This document shows, piece by piece, positions 16,661-25,253 of a stretch of DNA of 64,000 nucleotides. The translations under genes were made by a program, and so were the position numbers. This DNA is from Streptomyces malaysiensis subsp. samsunensis (lineage in GTDB: Bacteria; Actinomycetota; Actinomycetes; Streptomycetales; Streptomycetaceae), in assembly GCF_024519315.1 (NCBI RefSeq), contig NZ_JANIIC010000009.1:1-64000 (forward strand), in the 5' to 3' direction. Numbering within the stretch: the first letter of the stretch is position 1; every line of letters begins with the position of its first letter. The notes below the pieces were generated by a model, which had not been told where the DNA came from, made no database searches, and was given only the letters and a program-made list of their open reading frames with translations.

Positions 16661-17847
16661 TGACGCGGCCCACCACTCCCGCGCTGACTGGGATTGGGAC
16701 GACCGTAGTCCGCGCCGTACGTGCGTGGCGGCTATCTCCACAGCCCGCTGGGTTCCCTTCCGTTCTTCCTCAGCCGGTCGCCGCCGCCGTGGGGGAGCCG
16801 CCGGCAGGCCCTGCCTGGGCCGAGCACCGCACCCGGTTCGCCATCGAGCTGGTCGGTGACGGAGTCTCCGGCTGGCACGCCCCGGTGGGCGAGGCCGTTC
16901 TGCGGATCGTCGTCGACGACCTGGCCGCCGGACTGATCGGGCACGACGCCGCCGCACCGCGTCGCCTCGGCTATCGCAGGAAGGCCGGGCGGCACCGCTG
17001 CGGGGCGCACGCCCGGCAGGCCGCCTCCGCGGTCGAACTGGCCTGCTGGGACCTGCTCTCCCGGGCCACTGGGCTGAGCGTGACCGGCCTGCTGGGTGGC
17101 ACGATCCGCGACACCGTTCCCGCCTACGCCTCCGCGCTCGGTCTTGACCCGGCCCACGCCGCGGCTCCGGAGGCGGCGGCGTGGATAAGGGAGGCGGGGT
17201 TCTGGGGCCAGAAGTGGCCGTTGACCAAGCCGTTGCTCCTTGCCGGGCCAAGAGAAGTCGCGAGGGGGCTCGGGCCGTTACGGGAGGCGGCGGGCGAGGG
17301 ACGGTTCATGGTCGACGGTCTGGGCCGCTGCCACTTGGACGAGGCAATGCGGTTGCTGCCGGTACTGGCCGATCTTCAGGTCACCTTCGCCGAGGAGCTC
17401 CTGCCGCCCGGCTCCTGGGGCTGGCATCGGCTGCGGGCGGCCGGGACGAGCGTCGTTCCCATGGCGGCGGGCGAGCACGCCGTCGACGAGGCCGAGCAGA
17501 TCCGGATGTTGTCTGGTGGGCAGGTGGATGTCTGGCAGGTCGATCCGGGCTGGTCGGGCGGGCTGACCCGGTCACTGCACACCACCGAGCTCGCTGCGGA
17601 CCTGGGCATGGCGACCTTTCCCCACGGCGACCGGTTGTCCGCCGGCCTGGCCCTGGCCGGAGCGTGCTGCCGTGACACGATCCCGGCCGTCGAGTGGCAC
17701 CTGACTCTGGAGCCGCTGCGGCAGCAGATCTTCTCCGCCCCCGTCCACGCCGAGGACGGGATGCTGCCGGTCCGCAATGCCGCGGGACTCGCCGAGATCC
17801 CGACACTGCCGGAGAAGACGGCGGTACTGGAGGTGACGGGCCCGTGA
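16660..17847 (+). CDS. enolase-superfamily dehydratase (mandelate racemase-like)
   Basis: A 395-aa enzyme of the mandelate racemase subgroup. The three metal ligands are visible: D219 (FMVDG), E245 (FAEELLPP) and E272 (AAGEH). The His-Asp catalytic dyad is represented by D295 (QVDPGW) and H322 (FPHGD), with E345 (VEWH) completing the site and K185 (GQKWP) on the other face. This arrangement is typical of acid-sugar dehydratases, which abstract a proton next to a carboxylate and eliminate water. The substrate cannot be read from sequence. The ATG overlaps the radical SAM stop, and its own stop overlaps the GTG of the HAD gene. The frame is open further upstream, but inside the radical SAM gene. 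Confidence 0.85.
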   Translation: MTRPTTPALTGIGTTVVRAVRAWRLSPQPAGFPSVLPQPVAAAVGEPPAGPAWAEHRTRFAIELVGDGVSGWHAPVGEAVLRIVVDDLAAGLIGHDAAAPRRLGYRRKAGRHRCGAHARQAASAVELACWDLLSRATGLSVTGLLGGTIRDTVPAYASALGLDPAHAAAPEAAAWIREAGFWGQKWPLTKPLLLAGPREVARGLGPLREAAGEGRFMVDGLGRCHLDEAMRLLPVLADLQVTFAEELLPPGSWGWHRLRAAGTSVVPMAAGEHAVDEAEQIRMLSGGQVDVWQVDPGWSGGLTRSLHTTELAADLGMATFPHGDRLSAGLALAGACCRDTIPAVEWHLTLEPLRQQIFSAPVHAEDGMLPVRNAAGLAEIPTLPEKTAVLEVTGP

Positions 17848-18566
17848 TCGCCCACCACCGGTTGCGCCGGACCCTCTGGGAAGGGGTACGCGGCGTCTGC
17901 TTCGACCTGGGCGGCACCTTGGTGCGTACCGAAGCCGAGCCGACCACCGGGCAGGTCGCCCAGGTGCTGGGCATCTCGTTGGATGAAGCCCGAGCGGTGA
18001 TGGCCCACGAAGCAAAGCGTCGCCGGATCAACCCCGGTGACCTCGCCCGTGATCTGGCCGCCGCCTTCGGCCGCCCTGCCTTGGTCGATCCGCTGACCCA
18101 CGTGCTGGAAGGGGCCCGGCAGCGGGCCGCCGAACCGGAGCTGTTCGAGGATGCCGAACCGGCTCTGACCGCGCTGCGGGAGCGGGGCTTCGCACTGTTC
18201 GCCCTGACCAACAGCCTCGGCTCATCCATCCCGACCGAGCCTCCACCAGCCTTCCGGAAACTGCTGGACCAGGTGATCTATTCGGCGGAGACCGGGGCGG
18301 TCAAACCCGAGCGTGAAGCCTTCGCGGCCGTTGAAGATGCCTCTGGCCTGGGCCCGGACCGGCTCCTGCACGTCGGGGACTCGCCCCGGGCGGACGTCGC
18401 CGGAGCCGCCGCGGCGGGTTGGCACACCGCCTGGCTGGACCGCCGCATGGCCAGTGTGCCGCCGCTGGCCACCCGCACCGTCCGACTCCACACACTCACC
18501 ACCCTGCCCCTGCTGCTACCCGCCGGGACCGCACCGGCCCGGACGACGATCTCGGAGACGCGCTGA
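17844..18566 (+). CDS. HAD-superfamily hydrolase
   Basis: A 240-aa haloacid dehalogenase-like protein, GTG start overlapping the enolase-like stop by 4 nt. Motif I is FDLGGTL with nucleophile D21, but the second Asp of the phosphatase consensus DxDxT is Gly (G23). Motif II is TN (122-123), motif III K154 (AVKPE), and motif IV GDSPRADV (D179). The helical cap lies between about 30 and 100. The Gly at the acid/base position also occurs in other HAD proteins and may mean low phosphatase activity or another reaction. A phosphatase step in the cassette pathway is the simplest reading. Confidence 0.82.
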   Translation: MIAHHRLRRTLWEGVRGVCFDLGGTLVRTEAEPTTGQVAQVLGISLDEARAVMAHEAKRRRINPGDLARDLAAAFGRPALVDPLTHVLEGARQRAAEPELFEDAEPALTALRERGFALFALTNSLGSSIPTEPPPAFRKLLDQVIYSAETGAVKPEREAFAAVEDASGLGPDRLLHVGDSPRADVAGAAAAGWHTAWLDRRMASVPPLATRTVRLHTLTTLPLLLPAGTAPARTTISETR

Positions 18567-19720
18567 TGGACCCGACCCGCAATCCCTGCCCGAAGGCACC
18601 AGCCCACGACCCGCTGGCCAGCTCGGTGCCGCTGTTCGACAACGTACAGCTGCCGCTGCGCGACTGGTGCACCGGCAGCCGTGAGGATGCGGTGACCGGC
18701 CTGGTCGCCTTTCCCGACTTCCACAGCCACATCCCCCGCGCCCTCGCGGCCACTTTGACCAGCGGGGGCTTGGTGGGACTGGCGATCGGGGACGTCGACG
18801 GGCTCAAGAACCACGTCGAGCAGGCGAATGCCACTGACCCCGGCTCCTACGGACACCTGGCCGGGAACAAGGTGATGGCCCGCCTCGGAGCCGTCACCCG
18901 CAGCTGGTTCCGTACCCAGCCCTGGGAAGCCGGGTGCGCGGCCACCTTCGGCGGTGACGAGGTCATCATCGCCGCCACCCTGGACAACGCGGCCGCTTTC
19001 CACCGAGCCGTCGCCCGCCTCCGGGACCGGCTCACCGACGAGCTGCCGGTCCGTGTCTCCTTCGCATTGGCCTTCGCCTCCGCCGAGCATCTGCCAGCCG
19101 AACGCGGGCCTGGCGGCTGGAAGCACGTCTTCACCGACCAGCTGCTGGCAGCGGTGGACCGCTGTTTGTTCACCCACAAGGCCACCCGCCGCGCCGCGGG
19201 CGGCGAAGGCGGCATCATCGCCGTCACTCAGCCCCTGTCTCCCGGCCACACGACCCCGCTCCAGGATCACCGCACCCTGGTGCCGTTGCCCGTCGGTGCC
19301 GAGACGCTGCACGTGCTCGCCCGGCCTGTCAGTGCCAGGGGCCGTGGCATGCTGCTACTGCCCTGCAGCGGACCGATCGGCCTGCGCGGCAAGCGACTGC
19401 GGGTGACCTTCCCCGACGGCACGGCCCGCACCGGCGTCGCCATCTCGTTGCACGGCCAGGCCGGCATTCCCCACGAGACCGCCAGAATGAAGGAACCCGG
19501 CGTCCCGCTCGTCCTCCAGACCGTCCGTGAGAAGTCCGCCCGGGGTGTCCCCAATGACCTGGCCGCCGTCTTGGAGCGGACCGGACTGGACTGGTCGGCG
19601 CTGCCCGCCCACGAGCAGGCCCAGATGCTCCACCTGATCAGCGAATCGGCCACCGCCGACATCCGTACCGCCCGTATCACCGCCGTCATCAACGCGGTTG
19701 CCACCCGCGCCGGGAGCTGA
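18566..19720 (+). CDS. GGDEF-domain nucleotide cyclase-like protein with C-terminal YdeI/OmdA-like region
   Basis: A 384-aa soluble protein. The N-terminal part carries a GGDEF-type fold: metal-binding GDVDGLK (75-81), HLAGNKVMARLG (97-108) and the signature GGDEV (129-133), one residue off GGDEF. There is no transmembrane segment or recognisable sensor domain. The C-terminal part (about 255-384), ending LHLISESATADIRTARI, weakly resembles the YdeI/OmpD-associated (OmdA) family. GGDEF proteins make cyclic di-GMP, but related palm-domain enzymes make other nucleotides. Finding one inside a metabolic operon, coupled by ATGA to the HAD gene and 3 nt from the phosphoketolase gene, suggests either a dedicated second messenger or a nucleotidyl-transfer step in the pathway. 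Both ideas are inference. Confidence 0.75.
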   Translation: MDPTRNPCPKAPAHDPLASSVPLFDNVQLPLRDWCTGSREDAVTGLVAFPDFHSHIPRALAATLTSGGLVGLAIGDVDGLKNHVEQANATDPGSYGHLAGNKVMARLGAVTRSWFRTQPWEAGCAATFGGDEVIIAATLDNAAAFHRAVARLRDRLTDELPVRVSFALAFASAEHLPAERGPGGWKHVFTDQLLAAVDRCLFTHKATRRAAGGEGGIIAVTQPLSPGHTTPLQDHRTLVPLPVGAETLHVLARPVSARGRGMLLLPCSGPIGLRGKRLRVTFPDGTARTGVAISLHGQAGIPHETARMKEPGVPLVLQTVREKSARGVPNDLAAVLERTGLDWSALPAHEQAQMLHLISESATADIRTARITAVINAVATRAGS

Positions 19721-19723
19721 CCC

Positions 19724-21865
19724 ATGGCCCTGACCCACGCGCGCACCGCCGAGCCGGCCCCGCCCGGCTTCCCCGACTGGAGCCACACCGCGCGGCAAGC
19801 TGCCGAAGCCGTGCCCGACCAAGCCATCGACGCCTTCTGTCGAGCGTTGAACCACGTATCCGCCGCCCAGCTCTACCTGACCGACAACCCCCGCCTCGCC
19901 CGCCCGCTCCGGCCCACGGACGTCAAGGAGACCCCCTGCGGACACTGGGGAGTCTGCCCGCCGGTCAACTACATGCTCGCGCACCTCGGGCCACTTACAG
20001 CCCGGCGGCCCGCCGGGTGCGAGGTACTGATCCTGCACGGCGCCGGGCACGCCGGGCCCTCGGCGCTCGCCCACGCCTACCTCAACGGCACTCTGCGCCT
20101 GACCGGAGACGGGCCCGGCTGGTCGATGCCTGAACTGCGGGCCCTGATCGCCGGTTTTCCCCACCCGGAACGGTTCGGCGGGGAGATCACCCCGCTCATC
20201 CCCGGCGTCCGGCACACCGGCGGACAGCTCGGCCCCGCCCTCGCCGTCGCCCAGGGCATGGTTCTGGACGCGCCGCACCGTCTGGTGGTCCCACTGGTCG
20301 GGGACGGCGAGTTGGAGACCGGGGCGACCGCGGCGGCCTGGCTCGCCCGCCGCGCTCTGCACGGCAGCGGAGACCACGGGGCGGTGCTGCCGGTGGTGCT
20401 GGCCAACGGAATGAAGATGGGCGGCCCTTCCCTGCTGGCCGGCATGAGTGAGGACGAGGTACGCGGCTATTTCATCGGCCTCGGCTACGAGCCACTGATC
20501 CACGACGGCGCCGACCTGCCCGGTTTCCGCCGACTGCTGGCCGAAGCCTTCAGCCGACTGCGGCCACTCGGCACCACCGGGCGGCAACCGGTGCTCGTGC
20601 TGACCATGCCCAAGGGACACACCGGACCGCAGCAAGTGGCCGGGCGGCAGATCGCTGGAACTCCGGCCGTCCACAAGACCCCGCTGAAAGACCCCCGCCG
20701 CGATGAGGCGGAGTTCGAGGCACTGGAGGCCTGGCTCGCCTCCTACCGGCCGGTCGAACTGTTCACCACCCAGGGCCGTCCGACCGACCTGGTCCGCCAG
20801 GCTCTACCCGGTCCGGCCCGCGAGCCGGAGACGACCCGGCCGTCGGCCTCGCTCGACTCCCAACACTCCCGGCCCTGGCCGGACGCGTCCGCGGTCATCC
20901 GCGAACGCGCGACGAACAAGGCGTTCCGCCTGTTCAGCCCGGACGAACTCGCCTCCAACCGGCTACAGCTATCGACCGGTGGCTCATTGCCGCCCTGGGC
21001 CGTGGAGATCCTGAATGAGGAGATCTGCCACGGCTGGCTTCAGGGCTACACCGAGACCGGCCGGGACGCGCTGCTGGCCACCTACGAAGCCTTCGCCCCG
21101 GTCAACACCAGCCTGCTGATCCAGCACCTCAAGCACCGGCGCCTGCGCTATCTCACTGGGCAGGGCGGGCTGCCGTCGGTCAACTATCTGATCACTTCGC
21201 TGGGCTGGCACAACATCTACACCCACCAGAATCCCGGCCTGGTCTCGTCGATGCTGGAGAGCGAGGACGGGTTCGTACACGTCTACACGCCGGCCGACGC
21301 GACGCGGGCCGCCGCCGTGCTCGCGCTGATGCTGGCCGGCCGCGACCGCGTCAACTTCCTGATCACCGACAAGCATCCCGGCCCCTCGTTCCCGCCCGCC
21401 CCGTTCCGCGATGAGCTCACCGACGGCGCCGCGGTCTGGCCCCACCTGAGCCACCGAGGCCTCCCCGACCTGGTCCTCGCCTCGGCGGGGGACGTCCCGG
21501 CTCGCGAGTTGTCCACCGCCGCGACGCTGCTGCGCCGATCGCACCCCGAGGTCAAAGTCCGCTATCTGCACATCAACGATCTCTCGGTCCTCGGTCCGGC
21601 CCCGCGCTGGCCCTACGCCCTCACCAACCAGACCTTCAGCCGCCTGTTCGGCACCGATACCCCGGTCCTGATGGCCGTCCCCACCCGTCCCGGCACGGTC
21701 CGCGCGCTACTGGCCGCCCGCGGGGAGACCAGCCGATTCCACGTCGTCGGCTACCAGGAGCCCAGTCGCCCCACCACACCCGAGGGCCTGCTCGAACACT
21801 GCGGCCTCTCCGCCGCCGCCCTGTCAGCCCGCGCGGCCCTCATGATCAAGGAGCACTGCGGATGA
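19724..21865 (+). CDS. phosphoketolase (Xfp) family thiamine-diphosphate enzyme
   Basis: A 713-aa homologue of xylulose-5-P/fructose-6-P phosphoketolase, which cleaves ketose phosphates to acetyl phosphate. Typical members are about 790-800 aa, so this one is short. Visible landmarks are GHWG (73-76, His74), HGAGHAGP (His109) and the ThDP motif GDGELETG (193-200) with NGMKMGG. There is also AVHKTPLKDPR, WLQGYTETGRD and the catalytic pair H496/H501 in GWHNIYTHQNPG, where the family usually has a slightly longer DHNGFTHQ segment. The C-terminal segment PDLVLASAGDVPARELS fits the family. Active-site His residues are conserved but surrounding residues differ, so a non-standard substrate is plausible. 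It is coupled to the PhyH gene by a 4-nt overlap. Confidence 0.85.
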   Translation: MALTHARTAEPAPPGFPDWSHTARQAAEAVPDQAIDAFCRALNHVSAAQLYLTDNPRLARPLRPTDVKETPCGHWGVCPPVNYMLAHLGPLTARRPAGCEVLILHGAGHAGPSALAHAYLNGTLRLTGDGPGWSMPELRALIAGFPHPERFGGEITPLIPGVRHTGGQLGPALAVAQGMVLDAPHRLVVPLVGDGELETGATAAAWLARRALHGSGDHGAVLPVVLANGMKMGGPSLLAGMSEDEVRGYFIGLGYEPLIHDGADLPGFRRLLAEAFSRLRPLGTTGRQPVLVLTMPKGHTGPQQVAGRQIAGTPAVHKTPLKDPRRDEAEFEALEAWLASYRPVELFTTQGRPTDLVRQALPGPAREPETTRPSASLDSQHSRPWPDASAVIRERATNKAFRLFSPDELASNRLQLSTGGSLPPWAVEILNEEICHGWLQGYTETGRDALLATYEAFAPVNTSLLIQHLKHRRLRYLTGQGGLPSVNYLITSLGWHNIYTHQNPGLVSSMLESEDGFVHVYTPADATRAAAVLALMLAGRDRVNFLITDKHPGPSFPPAPFRDELTDGAAVWPHLSHRGLPDLVLASAGDVPARELSTAATLLRRSHPEVKVRYLHINDLSVLGPAPRWPYALTNQTFSRLFGTDTPVLMAVPTRPGTVRALLAARGETSRFHVVGYQEPSRPTTPEGLLEHCGLSAAALSARAALMIKEHCG

Positions 21866-22731
21866 CCACCCTCGATACGGCCTCCCCGCCCGACCCGGAA
21901 GTCCTGAACGCCTTCGAGCGCGAAGGCTTCGTGATCCTTCGCGACGTGATCTCACCCGAGTGGCGGGAGCAGGCCGCGAGCGCCGCGACGCGGCTGCTTG
22001 CCGACGACCGCACTCGCGGGCGGGACCGCAGTGCCGACGGCAAGGACGGCTTCCGTGGCATCGTCGCCATGGACGACACCTTCCTGCCCCTGGTCACCAA
22101 CCCCAAGGTGCTGCCCACCCTCGTCGCGCTGCTCAGCCCGAATCTGCACCTGATGTCCAGCAACCTGATCTACATGCCCTCCATCCCACGCGGCGCCACC
22201 CGCACCATTCGCGTCCCCGAGCGGCACGGCTGGCACCGCGACATGAGCCCCGCCACCCGAGACCTCGGCACCCACACCGTCGGCCGCCTGTCCATCAAGG
22301 CCGCGTACTTCCTCAGCGACCTCACCCCCGACGCCGGCGTCACCATGATCCTCCCCGGCAGCCACACCGAAACCGGCCCGGTCACCGTCCCGGCCGGAGC
22401 CATCGACCCACCCGGCGCGATCACCCCCGACATCGGACCGTGCGACGTGTTGCTGTTCGAGAACCGCACCTGGCACGCCGGTGGCCTGAACACCTGCGGC
22501 CACCCGCGCCTCGCGGTGATGATGCAGTACGGCTACCGCTGGCTCGCCCCTGTCGACGACCCCGCTCCCCAGCTCCTGGGCCGCGAGGACCTGACCGACA
22601 TCGAGCGGCAGCTGCTCGGCCAACCAGACCGCCACCCCGACGGCTCCATCGCACACGAAGGCGCCGGAGGAGCCCCCTTGCGCACGTGGTGGCAACACCT
22701 GAACCCGACCCCGGCTCGTTCTCCGAGATGA
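21862..22731 (+). CDS. phytanoyl-CoA dioxygenase (PhyH) family oxygenase
   Basis: A 289-aa non-haem Fe(II)/2-oxoglutarate oxygenase. The facial triad is H125-x-D127 (WHRDMS) and H205 (NRTWHAGG), with R216 (HPRLAV) to bind 2-oxoglutarate. The double-stranded beta-helix region runs from about 95 to 230. PhyH enzymes hydroxylate or otherwise oxidise small molecules in natural product pathways. Its ATG overlaps the phosphoketolase stop (ATGA). All catalytic residues are present, so it is probably active; the substrate is unknown. Confidence 0.88.
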   Translation: MTTLDTASPPDPEVLNAFEREGFVILRDVISPEWREQAASAATRLLADDRTRGRDRSADGKDGFRGIVAMDDTFLPLVTNPKVLPTLVALLSPNLHLMSSNLIYMPSIPRGATRTIRVPERHGWHRDMSPATRDLGTHTVGRLSIKAAYFLSDLTPDAGVTMILPGSHTETGPVTVPAGAIDPPGAITPDIGPCDVLLFENRTWHAGGLNTCGHPRLAVMMQYGYRWLAPVDDPAPQLLGREDLTDIERQLLGQPDRHPDGSIAHEGAGGAPLRTWWQHLNPTPARSPR

Positions 22732-22769
22732 CCGCGACCTCGGCCAACAGAGCAGAAAGGACTGACGAG

Positions 22770-23570
22770 ATGACCCACTACACGCCTGACGAGCTGTTTC
22801 CCTCCACCGCCCCCTACTACGCCCGCTACCGGCCCGGCTACGCCCAAGCCTTCTACGACACACTGGCCACGCGCTTCGCCCTGGACGGCACCCAGCGCAT
22901 CCTGGACCTGGGCACCGGCACCGGCGTGCTGGCCCTCCCTCTCGCCAAACTCGTCGGCCACGTCACCGCCGTAGACCCCGAGCCCGGCATGCTCGATGAA
23001 GGCCGCAAGCTCGCCGCCCAGCACGACATCACCAACATCGACTGGCGACGCGGCGACTCCACCACCCTGCTCGGCATGGGCCTGGAACCGGTGCTGCTGA
23101 CCGTGATGGGCGCGGCCTTCCACTGGATGGACCGTGACAAGACCCTGCGCGACCTGGACCAGCTCATCGAGCCGAACGGGGCCGTCGTCCTCGCCTCCGG
23201 CGGCGCGCCGGGCGACGTCGAGCCCGCCCCCTGGCTCCAGGTCATCACCGACGTCCGCACCCGCTACCTCGGCCCCGCGCGCCGGGCCGGATCGAGCACC
23301 TACACCCACCCCAAAGAACGCCACCAGGACATGCTGGCCCGCTCCCCGTTCTCCACCGTCGAAACCGCCCACTGGGACCGCATCGTCACCCGCACCCTGG
23401 ACGAGGTCGTCGGCCTGCAGTTCTCCTACAGCTACTCCAGCCCCGCCCAGCTCGGCGACCGTAAGGACGCCTTCGAACGCCACCTGCGCCAAGCCCTCAC
23501 CGACTTCAACCCCGACGGCCGCTTCGAGGAACTCGTACGCACCGAGGCCATCATCGCCACCCGCCCGTGA
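22770..23570 (+). CDS. class I SAM-dependent methyltransferase
   Basis: A 266-aa methyltransferase with motif I ILDLGTGTGVLALPLA (about 45-60), the acidic residue of motif II in VTAVDPEPGML and motif IV/V around GAAFHWMD. The N-terminus (ELFPSTAPYYARYRPGY) is typical of a common Streptomyces small-molecule methyltransferase group. I chose ATG 22770, with AAAGG ten bases upstream; an in-frame ATG at 22728 overlaps the PhyH stop and would add 14 residues. It is the last gene of the cassette, so probably a tailoring step. Confidence 0.85.
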   Translation: MTHYTPDELFPSTAPYYARYRPGYAQAFYDTLATRFALDGTQRILDLGTGTGVLALPLAKLVGHVTAVDPEPGMLDEGRKLAAQHDITNIDWRRGDSTTLLGMGLEPVLLTVMGAAFHWMDRDKTLRDLDQLIEPNGAVVLASGGAPGDVEPAPWLQVITDVRTRYLGPARRAGSSTYTHPKERHQDMLARSPFSTVETAHWDRIVTRTLDEVVGLQFSYSYSSPAQLGDRKDAFERHLRQALTDFNPDGRFEELVRTEAIIATRP

Positions 23571-23643
23571 CAACGTGCTTGCTGCTACCTGGCCTGTATG
23601 AGTCGACGCCTGCCTTCGACGGTGAGTGACGCGTTCTTGTGTC

Positions 23644-24153
23644 TTATGCAGTGGGTCCCGGGGCAGAGGCGCGCTGCGCGGTGTCCCGCTGGCTGATGGC
23701 CTCGGCGACTTGCTCGATAGCGGTACGAATCGTGTCGCCGTAAGGGCCTTGGGGGAGGTTAGGGGCGTGTTCTTTGGCCATGTCGATGTGCTCGGTCGCG
23801 GCTTCGAAGGTTCCGAGTCGGCGGTAGTTGTCCGCGAGGTTGAGGTGCAGAGACGGGTAGAAGCCCTCGATATGGAGGCTGACGTGATGCTCTTGAACGC
23901 GTTGCTCGGTCACGGCGTCGGCGGCGTCCAGGGCTCGAATGTCCCAGGCCAAAGCCTGGGCGGGATCTTCGTAGAGGTCTGCCAGGTAGTGCGCGAGGGT
24001 GCAGCGGTGCAGTGGGTCGCCGGCGACCCCGATCGCGGTCCACAGGCGCAGGAGTTGGTGACGGGCGGAGGCGACGTTGCCGAGGCGGCCTTCGGTGACG
24101 GCGTGGCCAATGGCTTCCATGGTCGGGTCGGGGTCGGCGGGAGTGGTGGTCAT
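23644..24153 (-). CDS. TPR-like protein downstream of the MerR-DnaN regulator
   Basis: A 169-aa, mostly alpha-helical protein with TPR-like repeats, for example YPSLHLNLADNYRRLGTFEAATEHIDMAKEHA (split as YPSLHLNLADNYRRLG and TFEAATEHIDMAKE, about 100-130). No signal peptide or enzyme motif. It lies 23 nt behind the MerR-DnaN gene on the same strand and is likely co-transcribed, so it may be part of the same response. Similar TPR proteins in Streptomyces are annotated only as hypothetical. It converges with the methyltransferase gene across a 73-bp gap. Confidence 0.7.
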   Translation of the reverse strand: MTTTPADPDPTMEAIGHAVTEGRLGNVASARHQLLRLWTAIGVAGDPLHRCTLAHYLADLYEDPAQALAWDIRALDAADAVTEQRVQEHHVSLHIEGFYPSLHLNLADNYRRLGTFEAATEHIDMAKEHAPNLPQGPYGDTIRTAIEQVAEAISQRDTAQRASAPGPTA

Positions 24154-24176
24154 GGGAGTGGTCCTCGTCGTCTTGC

Positions 24177-25229
24177 TCAGGCTGAGTGGTCGGGCTTAAT
24201 GGGCATGGCCAGGGTGGTGAGATCACCGCGGTCGGCCGAGCGGATCGTGACGGGTTGGTCAGGTGCCCGCAGGTCGAGCATCACCTCGGGACCGATGGCG
24301 ACGCTGACCGCCGGATAGAGCGTGGTCAGCTGGAAGGAGATCTGCAGGTCCCGCCCCGTGACGGCGGCCGGGATCGGCACGTCGGTGTGTGCGTCACCGG
24401 TTGGCAGGACGATCATGCCGTGGTGGGCCACGCGCAGCGCGATCCGTTCGCCGGGATGTTCTTCGAGAGCCCGCAGGAACAGATCCTTCGAGACCGTCAC
24501 ACGGGTGGTGACCTCGGGCAGTGACGCGAGCATCAGCCGGTAGTCGGGGAACTCTTCCATCAGCAACCGGCAGTGCTGGTCTTCTCGGTCCGCCAGGCGT
24601 AGCCAGATTCCGTGCGGTGTCGCCTCGACACGCACCAGTGCGCTGCGGCGGATCTCGGCGACCGCGGCCCGCAGCTCGTCGCCGTGGAGCGTGGCAGCCC
24701 ATGTCGAGGTCGCTGGTTCGCCAGGAACCAGGGTTCGTGTGGAGAGCCGGTAACGGTCGGTTGCGGTCAGCGTGACCGCTTCTGGCGTCGCCTCGAGGCG
24801 CAGGCCGCCGAGTACCGGCGTCCCTGGCTCGCAGGCGGTCGCGGTCAGGACCTGCTCGACCGCGTCAGCCAGTACGGGGCCCTTCAGAGCGGTGATCGGC
24901 AGACTCGGCGTGTCGAAGAGCGAGGACTTGAGAACGACGGCGGCACGCTGCGCGGCTACCGCGTCCCCGAGAACTTTGGCGACGTGCTCGTCGATCAGCC
25001 GGAACGCCTCGTCAGGCCCGGCGTCGAGAACGGCCTCGACGGCGGTGAGGGGCATGGCGATCTCGCGCAGCTGCCGCAGCGCGGTGGCCCGTTCCACCTG
25101 GTCGGCGCTGTAGTAGCGGTAGCCCGAGACCGGGTCGGCCTCGGCAGGCCGCAGCAGCCCGGAGTCGGCGTAGAACCGCAAGGCGCTTGAGGTCAGCCCG
25201 CTTCGCTGGGCGAAGGCCCCGATCGGCAT
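24177..25229 (-). CDS. MerR-family regulator fused to a DnaN (beta clamp)-like domain
   Basis: A 350-aa protein. Residues 1-70 are a MerR winged helix (MPIGAFAQRSGLTSSALRFY, then GYRYYSADQVERATALRQLR) with the start of the dimerisation helix behind it. From about 100 to the end it resembles DNA polymerase III beta-clamp domains: VLGGLRLEATPEAVTLTATD followed by RYRLSTRTL matches the clamp middle domain, and EEFPDYRLML and the C-terminal strands match the following domain. Only about two of three clamp domains are present. I chose ATG 25229 because the frame upstream (TTG 25268, GTG 25247) runs through the promoter elements. MerR-DnaN fusions are known in actinobacteria; their signal is not established. 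Confidence 0.82.
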   Translation of the reverse strand: MPIGAFAQRSGLTSSALRFYADSGLLRPAEADPVSGYRYYSADQVERATALRQLREIAMPLTAVEAVLDAGPDEAFRLIDEHVAKVLGDAVAAQRAAVVLKSSLFDTPSLPITALKGPVLADAVEQVLTATACEPGTPVLGGLRLEATPEAVTLTATDRYRLSTRTLVPGEPATSTWAATLHGDELRAAVAEIRRSALVRVEATPHGIWLRLADREDQHCRLLMEEFPDYRLMLASLPEVTTRVTVSKDLFLRALEEHPGERIALRVAHHGMIVLPTGDAHTDVPIPAAVTGRDLQISFQLTTLYPAVSVAIGPEVMLDLRAPDQPVTIRSADRGDLTTLAMPIKPDHSA

Positions 25230-25253
25230 CAGCTCAGAATTCAGCACCCCGCC

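Noticed and set aside
16061..17251. Minus-strand frame of 396 codons opposite the radical SAM and enolase-like genes
   Set aside because: Arg/Pro/Gly-rich antisense frame with no motif; the plus-strand genes are well supported.
22533..23573. Minus-strand frame of 346 codons across the PhyH and methyltransferase genes
   Set aside because: Antisense to two genes with intact catalytic motifs; Gly/Val/Glu-rich without recognisable features.
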